A DNA stretch of 64,000 nt from an uncultured Lachnospiraceae bacterium (GTDB lineage: Bacteria > Bacillota > Clostridia > Lachnospirales > Lachnospiraceae), in contig CAMGZH010000010.1 in assembly GCA_946182825.1 (NCBI GenBank), positions 1 through 64,000 on the forward strand. The letters are read 5' to 3'. The translations under genes were made by a program, and so were the position numbers. The notes beneath the pieces were generated by a model. That model was not told the DNA's origin, searched no databases, and worked only from the letters and a program-made list of their open reading frames with translations. Every line of letters begins with the position of its first letter. The first letter of the stretch is position 1. Positions 18,030-26,476 of the stretch are shown piece after piece.

Positions 18030-19103
18030 TTACATTTCTCCTAACTTATATAATGCTTTATTAGCATTCCCCTCAGAATCAAACAACGCCTGGTTTCCAT
18101 GCGAATTCCCCGGCTCGACCTTGTCTTTCATGTAAACTCTGCCGACGTCTGTAGCCCACTTGCACTCAGGAATCGGAAGCCAGCCTGGTTCCCAATAAAT
18201 CACGCCTTTACCGCGATTATCATCGACTTCACGAACAGCCTGAAAGAGATCTTCTAAGAACTTACTTTGACCATCCTGAGTCGCCGGGTAATCCGTCTTC
18301 TCCTCAAATTCCTTTGAGTAAACCATCGCATCACATCCAAGCGAGTCTGTTGTGTATCCAATGGATGTTTCCACAATCATGACATCTTTGTCGAACGTCT
18401 TGCTTATGTCATTCATGTTATCCTGAATCATCTGAATGCTTCCATTCCAATGAGGATAAAACGACATTCCTATGATATCATAATCGAGGTGATATGGTTC
18501 AATTGCATTAAACCATTTTCGGTACATCTCATTGTCCGTACCGAAATCCAAATGAATCACAATCTTGCTCTTCGGAGAGATTGCTCTAACACCCTCGATA
18601 CCGCTCTGTAGAAGCGATACCATTTCTTCTAGATTCTCCTTCTTTCCGTCCGGCCAGAGGAAACCATTTGTGATTTCATTTCCAACCTGAACATATTCCG
18701 GAATGAGTGACTCATCTTCCATAGTCTTCATGACACGCTTCGTATAATCTTTAACCGCTTTCGAAAGTGCTTCACCTTTCAAATCACGCCAAGCCTTTGG
18801 CTTGTACTGCCTTCCCGGATCAGCCCAAAAATCACTGTAATGTATATCTAGCATGTACTGCATGTCATTTTGCTTTACTCTTCTGGCTAGCTCGATCGTG
18901 GTCGCGATATCATTCATCCCACCACCGTATGCCTTTCCATTTTCATCATATGGATTCATCCACAGCCTGAGTCGCACCAGGTTTGCGCCGCATTTCTTCA
19001 TAATACTGAAGACATCGCCTTCTTTTTTGTTCAAATAATACCTTGCGCCCAGACCTTCTAGTTCCTTGGTAAAAGACAAATCCATTCCTTTAACCAATTC
19101 CAT
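18030..19103 (-). CDS. GH53 endo-beta-1,4-galactanase, cytoplasmic
   Basis: A 357-residue glycoside hydrolase family 53 protein with a TIM barrel. Catalytic acid/base region YVQVGNEITNGFLWP (Glu near 143) and nucleophile region MIVETSIGYT (Glu near 246) are intact, as is CGANLVRLRLWMNP near the N-terminus. It cleaves beta-1,4-galactan or galacto-oligosaccharides. There is no signal peptide: the protein starts directly with the enzyme after AAAAGGAG. This implies hydrolysis inside the cell after import by the three genes that follow, unlike the secreted Bacillus GanB. Confidence 0.92.
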   Translation of the reverse strand: MELVKGMDLSFTKELEGLGARYYLNKKEGDVFSIMKKCGANLVRLRLWMNPYDENGKAYGGGMNDIATTIELARRVKQNDMQYMLDIHYSDFWADPGRQYKPKAWRDLKGEALSKAVKDYTKRVMKTMEDESLIPEYVQVGNEITNGFLWPDGKKENLEEMVSLLQSGIEGVRAISPKSKIVIHLDFGTDNEMYRKWFNAIEPYHLDYDIIGMSFYPHWNGSIQMIQDNMNDISKTFDKDVMIVETSIGYTTDSLGCDAMVYSKEFEEKTDYPATQDGQSKFLEDLFQAVREVDDNRGKGVIYWEPGWLPIPECKWATDVGRVYMKDKVEPGNSHGNQALFDSEGNANKALYKLGEM

Positions 19104-19138
19104 CTCAGGTCTCCTTTTAGTTATTTCTTTATTGTTTC

Positions 19139-19192
19139 ATGGTAAATCATTTATCTTAAATTCAATTTAGCATTTACCATAATAAGAGTCAA
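19139..19192 (-). promoter_or_regulatory. Promoter and operator of the galactan operon
   Basis: On the minus strand TTGACT (19187-19192), a 17-base spacer and TAAATT (19164-19169). A nine-base inverted repeat ATGGTAAAT/ATTTACCAT (19139-19147 and 19172-19180) has one arm in the spacer and one after the start point. This fits repression by the LacI-type regulator downstream of it on the map. Confidence 0.6.
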
Positions 19193-19249
19193 CCTTAATT
19201 TGTAATTTTCGTCAAATTGTTACATAATTGTGAGTGATTTTTGTTGAAA

Positions 19250-19296
19250 AATAAAAACAGCACCCGGAGCTTAGCTTTCGCTTTGCTCTGAGTGCT
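19250..19296 (-). terminator. Terminator of the galactan LacI gene
   Basis: Arms AGCACTCAGAGC and GCTCCGGGTGCT on the minus strand, followed by GTTTTTATTTTT. Confidence 0.75.
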
Positions 19297-19328
19297 ATCA
19301 CATATAACTGCTTTTATCTATTTACTTC

Positions 19329-20315
19329 TCACTCACAACTCTTCCTAAATTGAGGTATGCCATTTATCATAACCGATTTCGTTACACTTCTCTTAATATT
19401 TACCTGCTCGCGAAGAAGCCCAATTGCTGATTCGCATATCGTAGGAATATCTATATGGAATGACGTAAGTGGAGGAGAAACATATCTAGCCACACTTACA
19501 TCATTAATACTAAACACCGCGATATCCTCCGGAACTCTAACCCCTTTCTCATTCAAAGCCTGAAGAACTCCTACAGCAAGTGTATCACTTGCAACTACAA
19601 GTGCCGACGGGCGCTTCTTTTTCCCAAGAAGTTCGAGACCTAAACGATGACCCTCACTCACTGTCGTGTGCTCAGTAATATAAATCATGTCCTCATCAAT
19701 CAAGTTATAGTAAATCATACTCTGCCTGAAAGACCATTCACGAACATCCATAACAGGCTCGCCGGTATTTATATCTCGATCGTACATACCGATAAATCCG
19801 ATTTTTTCGTGCTTCTTCTCCACGAAGAAATCGACCATCTGCGTTACAAAAGAATCAAAATTCGGAGTTACTGAATCAAACAATTTCTCATCCGGAGTCG
19901 AGTTGATAAAAACACCCTTTTTACACTTCTTGTGAAGTGCATCAAGTTCCTTTCGGTTAAACCAACCGATTGCAATAAACGCAATAGTCTCTGCCGGTAT
20001 CTTCGACAGTCCATCCTTCTTTGTGAGAACCGAAATATGGACATTTACCTTTTTCGCATAAGCGAGAAGCTCCTTGTAGAGGGTCTGATAGTAAATATCT
20101 TCGAGTTCCTCTTCATCCGACACCCAGTAAAGAAGCACTACATTTTCTATCTTTGGATAAACTACTTTCTTCTTATAACCAAGTTCATCTGCAGTTTTAA
20201 AAATCGCCTTACGCGTTTCTTCGCTTACAGAGATCGTTTCATCATAATTCAAAACTCTTGAAACCGCTGCACTTGACACTCCAACGGCATTAGCAATTTC
20301 CTTTATAGTCGCCAT
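19329..20315 (-). CDS. LacI-family regulator of galactan use
   Basis: A 328-residue LacI/GalR regulator. The helix-turn-helix and hinge are at 1-60 (ATIKEIANAVGVSSAAVSRV), then a periplasmic-binding-like effector domain with SALVVASDTLAVGVLQALNE. The recognition helix reads SSAAVSRV. It probably represses the GH53/ABC operon just downstream and itself; separate dyads are present before each. The effector is probably galactose or a galactoside, inferred from context only. Confidence 0.88.
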   Translation of the reverse strand: MATIKEIANAVGVSSAAVSRVLNYDETISVSEETRKAIFKTADELGYKKKVVYPKIENVVLLYWVSDEEELEDIYYQTLYKELLAYAKKVNVHISVLTKKDGLSKIPAETIAFIAIGWFNRKELDALHKKCKKGVFINSTPDEKLFDSVTPNFDSFVTQMVDFFVEKKHEKIGFIGMYDRDINTGEPVMDVREWSFRQSMIYYNLIDEDMIYITEHTTVSEGHRLGLELLGKKKRPSALVVASDTLAVGVLQALNEKGVRVPEDIAVFSINDVSVARYVSPPLTSFHIDIPTICESAIGLLREQVNIKRSVTKSVMINGIPQFRKSCE

Positions 20316-20328
20316 AACGCCCCTCCTG

Positions 20329-20372
20329 TAATTACTACAAAAAATAGTATAGTAATTATTTTACCTTGTCAA
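20329..20372 (-). promoter_or_regulatory. Promoter and operator of the galactan LacI gene
   Basis: On the minus strand TTGACA (20367-20372) and TACTAT (20344-20349) are 17 bases apart. The perfect inverted repeat TAATTACTA-N12-TAGTAATTA (20329-20337, 20350-20358) surrounds the -10, as expected for self-repression. Confidence 0.6.
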
Positions 20373-20532
20373 TTAAAAGTTTTAGTATATCCGTTGCGAG
20401 TTATGTTTTTATTGCTTCCTCCTAAACCCAAACTCATGGTTTGAAACATACTCTTGTTATAGTCCCTGAGCAGCTTCTTCAAATCTCGCTGTATTTCAAT
20501 AACCACACCTTTACATTTTAACACGTCAAGAC

Positions 20533-20562
20533 AAAAAAAGAGATGTCCGAAGACATCTCTTT
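20533..20562 (-). terminator. Terminator of the SleB-type hydrolase gene
   Basis: On the minus strand AGAGATGTC-TTCG-GACATCTCT, a perfect stem with a UUCG tetraloop, followed by a run of seven T. The stretch 20373-20532 between this and the LacI promoter holds no gene I can defend. Confidence 0.85.
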
Positions 20563-20600
20563 CCTGACAAAATATCATTCCTATTACCATCCGGTCAACC

Positions 20601-21503
20601 CTATGCAAGAGAGAAGAAAGTTCCCTCTGATTTCTTATATGGCTTGCACCAGTTGAAGAAATATCCTGCACGGAAGTACATCAGTGACTTTGGATGGCTG
20701 CTGTTTAATAATGCATCCTTACATGCATTGACGATCTGTCCATCAATGCTGTTTCTGTATAAAACACTGCTGTTGATGCAGGAGAACTGTCCCTTTGCTG
20801 TAAGAGCCTTGTAGATCTGGTCCTTACCGCCGAGCTTCATTGCACGGTGTACGATCACCTCTGCAACCATCTCCTGTGTGTAATAGCTTACAGGGCCGGC
20901 TTCCTGACGAACCACACGGCACATAAGATCAAAGGAACGTCTTGTAATACGAACCTGTGAGTACTCGGCAAGCTCATCAAAGGAAAGATCGATCAGTGAG
21001 TTCTCCTCCGCCTCGATACGGCTTCTGTAGTTACGCTTTGATACATGAATGCTCTTCTTTCTCGCCTTGGCGATCTTCTTCTTGTATTCCCTGGTAAGGT
21101 GCTTTGCGTTTACGCTGGTTGCCTTCTCGATTCTGGCCTCTTCCTTGGCCTCACGAGCCTCCTGTGCCTTCTTGGCTGCAACCTTCTTAGCCTTCTCCTT
21201 GGCTGCTACTTTCGCTTTCTCTTCAGCGGCCTTCTTCAGCGCCTTGTCGTGCTCTTCCTTCTCGACCTTCTTGATCGCTGTCTCCTCGTCTTCACCGTCA
21301 TCCACATCTGCTTCAACGGTCTCAGGCGTATTCTCATCATCAACGAAGTCCTCCGGATTCATCTCATCTGAATCCTCTGTTCCCTCAGCCTCACCGTTTT
21401 CTGCAGCTGATGCAATCACTGTATTCTGTTGCATAGCAGGTACCGCTGCTGTAAAAGCCATAAGCAATACTGCAATAAAAACTGTAAGACGTTTCTGTAA
21501 CAT
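20601..21503 (-). CDS. Secreted SleB-type cell wall hydrolase
   Basis: A 300-residue exported protein. A signal peptide (about 1-33, ending VIASA), a very acidic stretch (about 34-75) and a Lys/Ala-rich, probably helical linker (about 78-130) precede a C-terminal SleB/Hydrolase_2 domain (about 188-300). In that domain CRVVRQEAGPVSYYTQEMVAEVIVHR holds the expected glutamate (RQEAG). Such domains cut peptidoglycan as lytic transglycosylases, in cortex lysis or cell-wall turnover. The start at 21503 follows GGAGGATAT; the longer frame has no such site. The charge pattern suggests wall attachment. Confidence 0.85.
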   Translation of the reverse strand: MLQKRLTVFIAVLLMAFTAAVPAMQQNTVIASAAENGEAEGTEDSDEMNPEDFVDDENTPETVEADVDDGEDEETAIKKVEKEEHDKALKKAAEEKAKVAAKEKAKKVAAKKAQEAREAKEEARIEKATSVNAKHLTREYKKKIAKARKKSIHVSKRNYRSRIEAEENSLIDLSFDELAEYSQVRITRRSFDLMCRVVRQEAGPVSYYTQEMVAEVIVHRAMKLGGKDQIYKALTAKGQFSCINSSVLYRNSIDGQIVNACKDALLNSSHPKSLMYFRAGYFFNWCKPYKKSEGTFFSLA

Positions 21504-21544
21504 ATATCCTCCGTTTGTTAACATTTGTTTTCTCAACGGATATA

Positions 21545-21592
21545 ATTATGACACAATTTCGTAACAAATGCAAGTCATTTGTAACAAACGGA
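21545..21592 (-). promoter_or_regulatory. Promoter of the SleB-type gene with direct repeats
   Basis: On the minus strand TTGCAT (21568-21573), a 17-base spacer and CATAAT (21545-21550). TTTGTTACAAA upstream of the -35 and TTTGTTACGAA in the spacer are direct repeats 20 bases apart, two helical turns, which suggests a response-regulator site. The TGTTAC core recalls WalR half-sites, but the spacing is not the usual WalR one. Confidence 0.5.
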
Positions 21593-21605
21593 ATATAATC
21601 GTTAC

Positions 21606-21627
21606 AAAAAGGGCCGTTTTACGCCCC
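21606..21627 (-). terminator. Terminator of the aprAB-cysDN operon
   Basis: On the minus strand GGGGC/GCCC arms around an eight-base loop, followed by TTTTT, a dozen bases after the cysN stop. Confidence 0.7.
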
Positions 21628-21638
21628 GGATTCCCCGG

Positions 21639-23291
21639 TTAGATCACCCAGTTATTTGATTCGATGGTCATGTTGGCATTGGACAGTCGGAACAGCTTAC
21701 CGGAGATATCCGATGCTTCGCTTTCACCGCCCCGGCTAAGGCTCTCCCATGTTTTGTAATAACTTTCACTGCTTAAGACACTGCTCGGCTCTTTGATCTG
21801 GTCAAGAACCAGAAGTACCAGAAGACCGGCCCGGCTAAGATGTTTCAGAACGGTTTCATAATCTTCCCCTTCCTGTGGACGATACAGATAGGTATGACGA
21901 CCGTTTCGAACCAGACGGAACTCGGCCTCTTCGATGGCAGAAACCGTGCTGCCATCCTCTCCCGGACGGAAGGCGATAATATACGGTTCCTGCCAGTTCA
22001 GAGCGCTTCGCATGCCACGGTTGACCGAATAATGTTTATTCTCTCCGGCCTGGTGCACCTTTGTAACAACGCCGCAGGCCGCTGTCATATGACTGATACG
22101 ATCGATGAGGATCAGCTCCCCCAGTGCTCTGTGATTCTTAAACTCATCAATGATGATGGGTTCGGTCACGGCGATCTGGCAGACAGCACTTTCATTCTTG
22201 TTCAACTCATCGGTCTGCTGTTGTTCTCCTGTATTGACATCGATCCGGTAATCGATCTTCGTCAGAATACCCGGAATCTTTTTGGTTCCGATCTTAACAA
22301 GGAAGTTTTTACCTACAGTCAGTGGAACATCATCCATCCATAAGATCTCTGTCTCAAAAGAATCAGAACTCTTCAATGTGCTGTCCACTTCAAGGACACA
22401 GCCCCTTGAAACATCCACCTCACGGTCAAGCTGAATGGTCACAGGCTGTCCTTCTCCTGCCTCCTGCTCCTGATGGTCTGCCACAAGAATGGTGCGTACA
22501 TGCGCCTTTTCCCTGCTTGGAAGCGTGGTGATCTCATCTCCCACATGAATGGTACCATGCTCGATCTGCCCCTGGAAACCACGGAATTCGTGACTTGGAC
22601 GGCAGACACGCTGCACTGGAAGATAAAATCCCTTCTCATTGGCGGTTGCCTTTGCAACGTCAACGGTCTCAAGATGATGCAACAGTGTCGGCCCCTGATA
22701 CCAGTCAAAGTTTTTGGTTGGCTCCGTAATATTGTCACCTTCCGTTGCTGAAACCGGAATGATCACGATGTTCTGAAGCCCAAGCTCTTTCTGCAGCTGG
22801 TGGATCTGTTCTACGATCTCGTCAAAACGTTTCTTGTCGTATCCCACAAGATCCATCTTGTTGACAGCGAAAACAAAGTACCGGATTCCCATCAGAACAC
22901 AGATCCTTGCATGCCGCTTGGTCTGAACAAGAACGCCCTGTTTTGCATCGATCAGGATAATGGACAGATCTGCAAAGGATGCTCCACAGGCCATGTTACG
23001 GGTGTACTCTTCATGTCCCGGTGTATCCGCGCAGATAAAGCTTCTGTGATCCGTGGTAAAATAACGGTATGCCACATCAATGGTAATACCCTGCTCGCGC
23101 TCTGCAATCAGACCATCCAGAAGAAGAGAATAATCGATCTTCCCTCCTCTGCTTCCCACCTTGGAATCAAGGGTAAGGGCATCCTTCTGGTCTGCATAGA
23201 TCAGCTTTGCATCATATAATAAATGTCCAATCAGGGTAGATTTACCATCATCAACGCTTCCGCAAGTTATAAATTTTAATAATCCGCTCAT
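21639..23291 (-). CDS. cysN: CysN, sulfate adenylyltransferase GTPase subunit
   Basis: A 550-residue EF-Tu-like GTPase. G1 is GSVDDGKSTL (near 10-19), G3 DTPGHEEYTRNM and G4 NKMDL. With CysD it makes adenylyl sulfate (APS) from sulfate and ATP, driven by GTP hydrolysis. There is no C-terminal APS kinase (CysC) fusion. It starts one base after the cysD stop. The 15-residue longer frame overlaps cysD and lacks a site, so I chose 23291. It is the last gene of aprA-aprB-cysD-cysN. Confidence 0.94.
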   Translation of the reverse strand: MSGLLKFITCGSVDDGKSTLIGHLLYDAKLIYADQKDALTLDSKVGSRGGKIDYSLLLDGLIAEREQGITIDVAYRYFTTDHRSFICADTPGHEEYTRNMACGASFADLSIILIDAKQGVLVQTKRHARICVLMGIRYFVFAVNKMDLVGYDKKRFDEIVEQIHQLQKELGLQNIVIIPVSATEGDNITEPTKNFDWYQGPTLLHHLETVDVAKATANEKGFYLPVQRVCRPSHEFRGFQGQIEHGTIHVGDEITTLPSREKAHVRTILVADHQEQEAGEGQPVTIQLDREVDVSRGCVLEVDSTLKSSDSFETEILWMDDVPLTVGKNFLVKIGTKKIPGILTKIDYRIDVNTGEQQQTDELNKNESAVCQIAVTEPIIIDEFKNHRALGELILIDRISHMTAACGVVTKVHQAGENKHYSVNRGMRSALNWQEPYIIAFRPGEDGSTVSAIEEAEFRLVRNGRHTYLYRPQEGEDYETVLKHLSRAGLLVLLVLDQIKEPSSVLSSESYYKTWESLSRGGESEASDISGKLFRLSNANMTIESNNWVI

Positions 23292-23292
23292 T

Positions 23293-24204
23293 TTAGAAAT
23301 ACCCCTCTCTCTTTCGTTTTTCCATGCTGCCTGCACCGCCGTCCTTATCGATCACTCGGGTGGTTCGCTCGGATTCCACCGAACTCAAGGTCTCTGCCAC
23401 GATCTCATCCAGTGTGTCGGCTGTGGATTCTATACCGCCTGTCAGCGGATAGCATCCAAGGGTACGGAAGCGAATGCTCTTATGTAAAATATCCTCCGGC
23501 TTTAAGTTCAGATGCTCCACGATCCGGTTGTCATCCACCATAATGAGGTTGCCCTGATATTCGATGCATGGACGTTCCTTTGCAAAATACAGCGGAACGA
23601 TCTCGATCTTTTCCCTCTGGATATACTGCCAGATATCCTTCTCCGTCCAGTTGGAGATCGGGAAGACCCTCATGCTCTCGCCGCGGTTGATCTCTGTATT
23701 GTAAAGCTTCCACATTTCCGGTCTCTGGTTCTTCGGATCCCAGGCCTGCGCCGCATTACGGAAGGAAAAGATTCGCTCCTTGGCACGGCTCTTCTCCTCA
23801 TCCCTTCTGCCACCACCAAAGGCCGCGGTAAAACCGTAATGTGTCAAAGCCTGCTTTAACGCCTGTGTTTTCATAATATCGGTATAGGAAGAACCGTGAT
23901 CAAAGGGATTTACCCCGGCAGCGATTCCTTCCTCATTTTTCCACTCCAGCATTTCCAATCCGTACTTTTTCGCCTGTGCATCACGAAAATCGATCATCTC
24001 ATGGAACTTCCAGGTACTGTTTACATGTAAAAAAGGAAATGGTGGCTTCTCCGGATAGAAGGCTTTTAACGCCAGATGAAGCATAACAGAACTATCCTTA
24101 CCGATCGAATAGAGCATAACCGGCTTTTCACACTCTGCCGCCACCTCGCGGATGATGTAAATGGCTTCTGCCTCTAAGGCATCCAAATGGGATAAGTTGT
24201 TCAT
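23293..24204 (-). CDS. cysD: CysD, sulfate adenylyltransferase catalytic subunit
   Basis: A 303-residue PP-loop ATP pyrophosphatase family protein. The PP-loop [10 protein letters not shown] lies near 32-41, with [20 protein letters not shown] in the middle and [17 protein letters not shown] near the C-terminus. It transfers AMP from ATP to sulfate, making APS. The start at 24204 follows AAGGAG. It lies 14 bases after aprB, so APS synthesis and APS reduction share one transcript. Confidence 0.95.
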   Translation of the reverse strand: MNNLSHLDALEAEAIYIIREVAAECEKPVMLYSIGKDSSVMLHLALKAFYPEKPPFPFLHVNSTWKFHEMIDFRDAQAKKYGLEMLEWKNEEGIAAGVNPFDHGSSYTDIMKTQALKQALTHYGFTAAFGGGRRDEEKSRAKERIFSFRNAAQAWDPKNQRPEMWKLYNTEINRGESMRVFPISNWTEKDIWQYIQREKIEIVPLYFAKERPCIEYQGNLIMVDDNRIVEHLNLKPEDILHKSIRFRTLGCYPLTGGIESTADTLDEIVAETLSSVESERTTRVIDKDGGAGSMEKRKREGYF

Positions 24205-24218
24205 AGTATTCTCCTTAA

Positions 24219-24530
24219 TCAATATTGGTTGGCATTTTTCCGATTCACTGAAATAACCTTCGTCTCGCCTCCCGGCATGTGAATCTTCCAATTGTAAATA
24301 TCTTTTTCCTTTTCAATGGTCATAACGGCGCCTCTGCCTCCCAGATCTGCTCCAAGATAGTATTCCAGGGCACTTTGTGAACAGTATTTCATACAGGAGG
24401 TACAGCCCCAGCAATCCTCGGGGATCCGAATGTCGGCCTTCCCCTCTGCCAGTTCCAAAAGATTTCCCGGACAGGCATCGATACATCTGCCGCAACCGAC
24501 ACATTTTTCCTTATTTATCCGGATGCTCAT
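24219..24530 (-). CDS. aprB: AprB-like ferredoxin subunit of APS reductase
   Basis: A 103-residue protein with two 4Fe-4S clusters, [12 protein letters not shown] (from residue 10) and [11 protein letters not shown] (from about 40). The tail ([11 protein letters not shown]...[10 protein letters not shown]) matches the AprB tail that contacts AprA. Dissimilatory AprB is longer (about 150 residues) and has an odd, widened first cluster motif; here that motif is canonical. It passes electrons to AprA for reducing APS to sulfite and AMP. It overlaps the aprA end by 20 bases. Confidence 0.88.
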   Translation of the reverse strand: MSIRINKEKCVGCGRCIDACPGNLLELAEGKADIRIPEDCWGCTSCMKYCSQSALEYYLGADLGGRGAVMTIEKEKDIYNWKIHMPGGETKVISVNRKNANQY

Positions 24531-26211
24531 AGGATTCTCCCTTCACAAGCTGGCGGAAAATAATACGGATCTCACCGTTTTCCAACCTTGAATTTACATA
24601 CTTTTTATATTCATCGGACTGCTGCGGATAGTCTGCATTTTCTCCAAAAATATGCCATCGGGTCTCTTTCCTCGCCAGAAGATGTTCGATCAGAATCCGG
24701 CAAACCAAAAGCCGCTCCCTCACCTCATAGATGTGCAGCAGATCAAACATATCCTCTGCCGCAAGGTCATCCACAAGTCCCTGGAGATCTTTGATCTTTT
24801 CCCTTGCCAGCACCAGTCGGCTCTCGTTATACCGGTAATCCGTGTGAATCCCGCCGGCGTATTCGTCCATGATCTTTTGCATGGCCTCTTCCACCCCCCG
24901 CCAGGTGATGTTGTTGTCTTTCACCTCAAAATGATGGGCATAAGCGCTCTCCTGTGAAAACTCCACCTCCGGTTCGTCACCCTTTTCCTTCTTATCCAAA
25001 TAAGAAGCCATGGACTCGGCTGCGATCTCACCTTCCGCCAAAGCGCCTGTCACATACTTCTGAGGACTTCCTCCTGCCACATCTCCGGCTGCAAAAAGTC
25101 CCGGGATGGTGGTCATTCTTCCCGTGTCCACCCAGAAGCCGCTGGCTGTATGACCGCCGACCACGTAGGGTTCGGTTCCCTCGATCTCCACGCTCTGCCG
25201 GGACGGAGTCTTGCCGGATTCGATCCACTTTAGGGTCTGGGACGGTGCCATATTCAGGTAGGCCTTGAACAGATCCTGTTCCTGCTCCTTCGAGATTCCT
25301 TCCGTCTTCAGGTAGCAGGGCCCCTTACCCTTTCGATTTTCCTCAACCGTTCCGTAAATTCTCTGTGGTGTTGTAATACCGTATTCCTTTTCGTAGATCT
25401 CTCCCCCGGCGTTGATCTGCTTTGCGCCAACGCCCTGGGCAATGGTTCCGGTAGGAGCGATGGTATCCTTACACCGAAGCGCCACAAACCGGTTCTCAAA
25501 GGTCGTCATCTCTGCTCCGGCTGCAAATCCCATAGCAAAACCTGCACCGGTATTAAAGGGGGAATACCACATCTTATGCCTTGAAAAACCCGGATTGTTC
25601 GGCCGGTAAAGCCCTGCCGCACCCCCGGTTGCAATCAGGACCGCTTCCGCTTCGATCTCATAGATCACCGGTTCTTTTACCGAAAATCCAACCGCACCTC
25701 TTACGATGGTTTTCCCGTGAACCCTCTGGGTCACAAGGTCTGTGATATTCACATGGTTTAAAACCGTAACATCCGGCTGTGCGTATACCCCTTCTGCAAG
25801 GAGGGGTTTGATGTTCTCTCCGTTGATCTTCACATTGCGCCAGCCTCTTGTAACATATTCACCGTTTTCATCCTTTAAGATCACAAGTCCCCGGTTCTCC
25901 AGATCTTCCGTCACCTTATTCAGCCGCTCTGACATGGACAACAGCAGATCTTCTCTTACGATCCCCTCTCCGTCGGCTCTGGCATATTCCACATAGTCCA
26001 TGGGAACATGCCCCTTGGAAATGTAGGCGTTCAACGCATTTACCCCTGCCGCAAGACAACCGCTGCGCTCAATTCCAGCCTTCTCAACCAGAAGGATCTT
26101 ACCCACAGACGCTTCTCCCAGTCTGATGGCGGCGTAACAGCCGGCCGTCCCTCCTCCGATGATCAAAGCATCGGTCCGGATCTTTTTTGTTATAAGTTTT
26201 ACATCACTCAT
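24511..26211 (-). CDS. aprA: AprA-like APS reductase flavoprotein subunit
   Basis: A 566-residue FAD protein of the fumarate-reductase/AprA fold. It has ALIIGGGTAGCYAAIRLGE near the N-terminus, LIATGGAAGLYRP, and ASGFWVDTGRMTTIPGLFAAGD in the second half. With AprB it reduces APS to sulfite. It sits with cysDN and a sulfate importer, and no qmo or dsr genes are present, so an assimilatory role is likely. The start follows ACAGGAG. The operon has its own promoter with a CymR-like box. Confidence 0.9.
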   Translation of the reverse strand: MSDVKLITKKIRTDALIIGGGTAGCYAAIRLGEASVGKILLVEKAGIERSGCLAAGVNALNAYISKGHVPMDYVEYARADGEGIVREDLLLSMSERLNKVTEDLENRGLVILKDENGEYVTRGWRNVKINGENIKPLLAEGVYAQPDVTVLNHVNITDLVTQRVHGKTIVRGAVGFSVKEPVIYEIEAEAVLIATGGAAGLYRPNNPGFSRHKMWYSPFNTGAGFAMGFAAGAEMTTFENRFVALRCKDTIAPTGTIAQGVGAKQINAGGEIYEKEYGITTPQRIYGTVEENRKGKGPCYLKTEGISKEQEQDLFKAYLNMAPSQTLKWIESGKTPSRQSVEIEGTEPYVVGGHTASGFWVDTGRMTTIPGLFAAGDVAGGSPQKYVTGALAEGEIAAESMASYLDKKEKGDEPEVEFSQESAYAHHFEVKDNNITWRGVEEAMQKIMDEYAGGIHTDYRYNESRLVLAREKIKDLQGLVDDLAAEDMFDLLHIYEVRERLLVCRILIEHLLARKETRWHIFGENADYPQQSDEYKKYVNSRLENGEIRIIFRQLVKGESYEHPDK

Positions 26212-26243
26212 ACAAACTCCTGTCTAAGGTCATTTACCTTCTG

Positions 26244-26339
26244 TGATAACGTTTTCTCGTTTAATCCCCTAATCTCTACTTGTTTAGTAGGAATTACTGG
26301 ATTAAGTATATTTATATTACTTCTACGTGTTGAAGTCAA
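26244..26339 (-). promoter_or_regulatory. aprA promoter with CymR-like box and CRE-like site
   Basis: On the minus strand TTGACT (26334-26339), a 17-base spacer and TATAAA (26311-26316) form a strong sigma-A promoter. Just after the start point lies TCTACTTGTTTAGTAGG (26275-26291), with a perfect CTACT/AGTAG core, matching the other CymR-like boxes. TGATAACGTTTTCT (26244-26257) partly matches the CRE/LacI-type sites before sbp. Confidence 0.6.
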
Positions 26340-26407
26340 CTATAATCTTACATTCCCTATCGGTTTACTATGTATTATTATAGGTGCAATCCGAACAAAG
26401 GGTGAAA

Positions 26408-26446
26408 TAAAAAAGCACCTGCATCTCCTATAAGATGCAAATGCTC
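26408..26446 (-). terminator. Terminator of the sulfate importer / LacI operon
   Basis: On the minus strand GCATTTGCATCT and AGATGCAGGTGC arms with a six-base loop, followed by TTTTTTATTT. Confidence 0.8.
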
Positions 26447-26476
26447 TTGGTTCGGTATATTTTCTTTTATTTCCGG

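Noticed and set aside
20369..20532. Short minus-strand coding-like stretch between the SleB-type terminator and the LacI promoter
   Set aside because: About 45 codons with no good ribosome site; the longer frame runs through the terminator hairpin. Could be a remnant, but not defensible.
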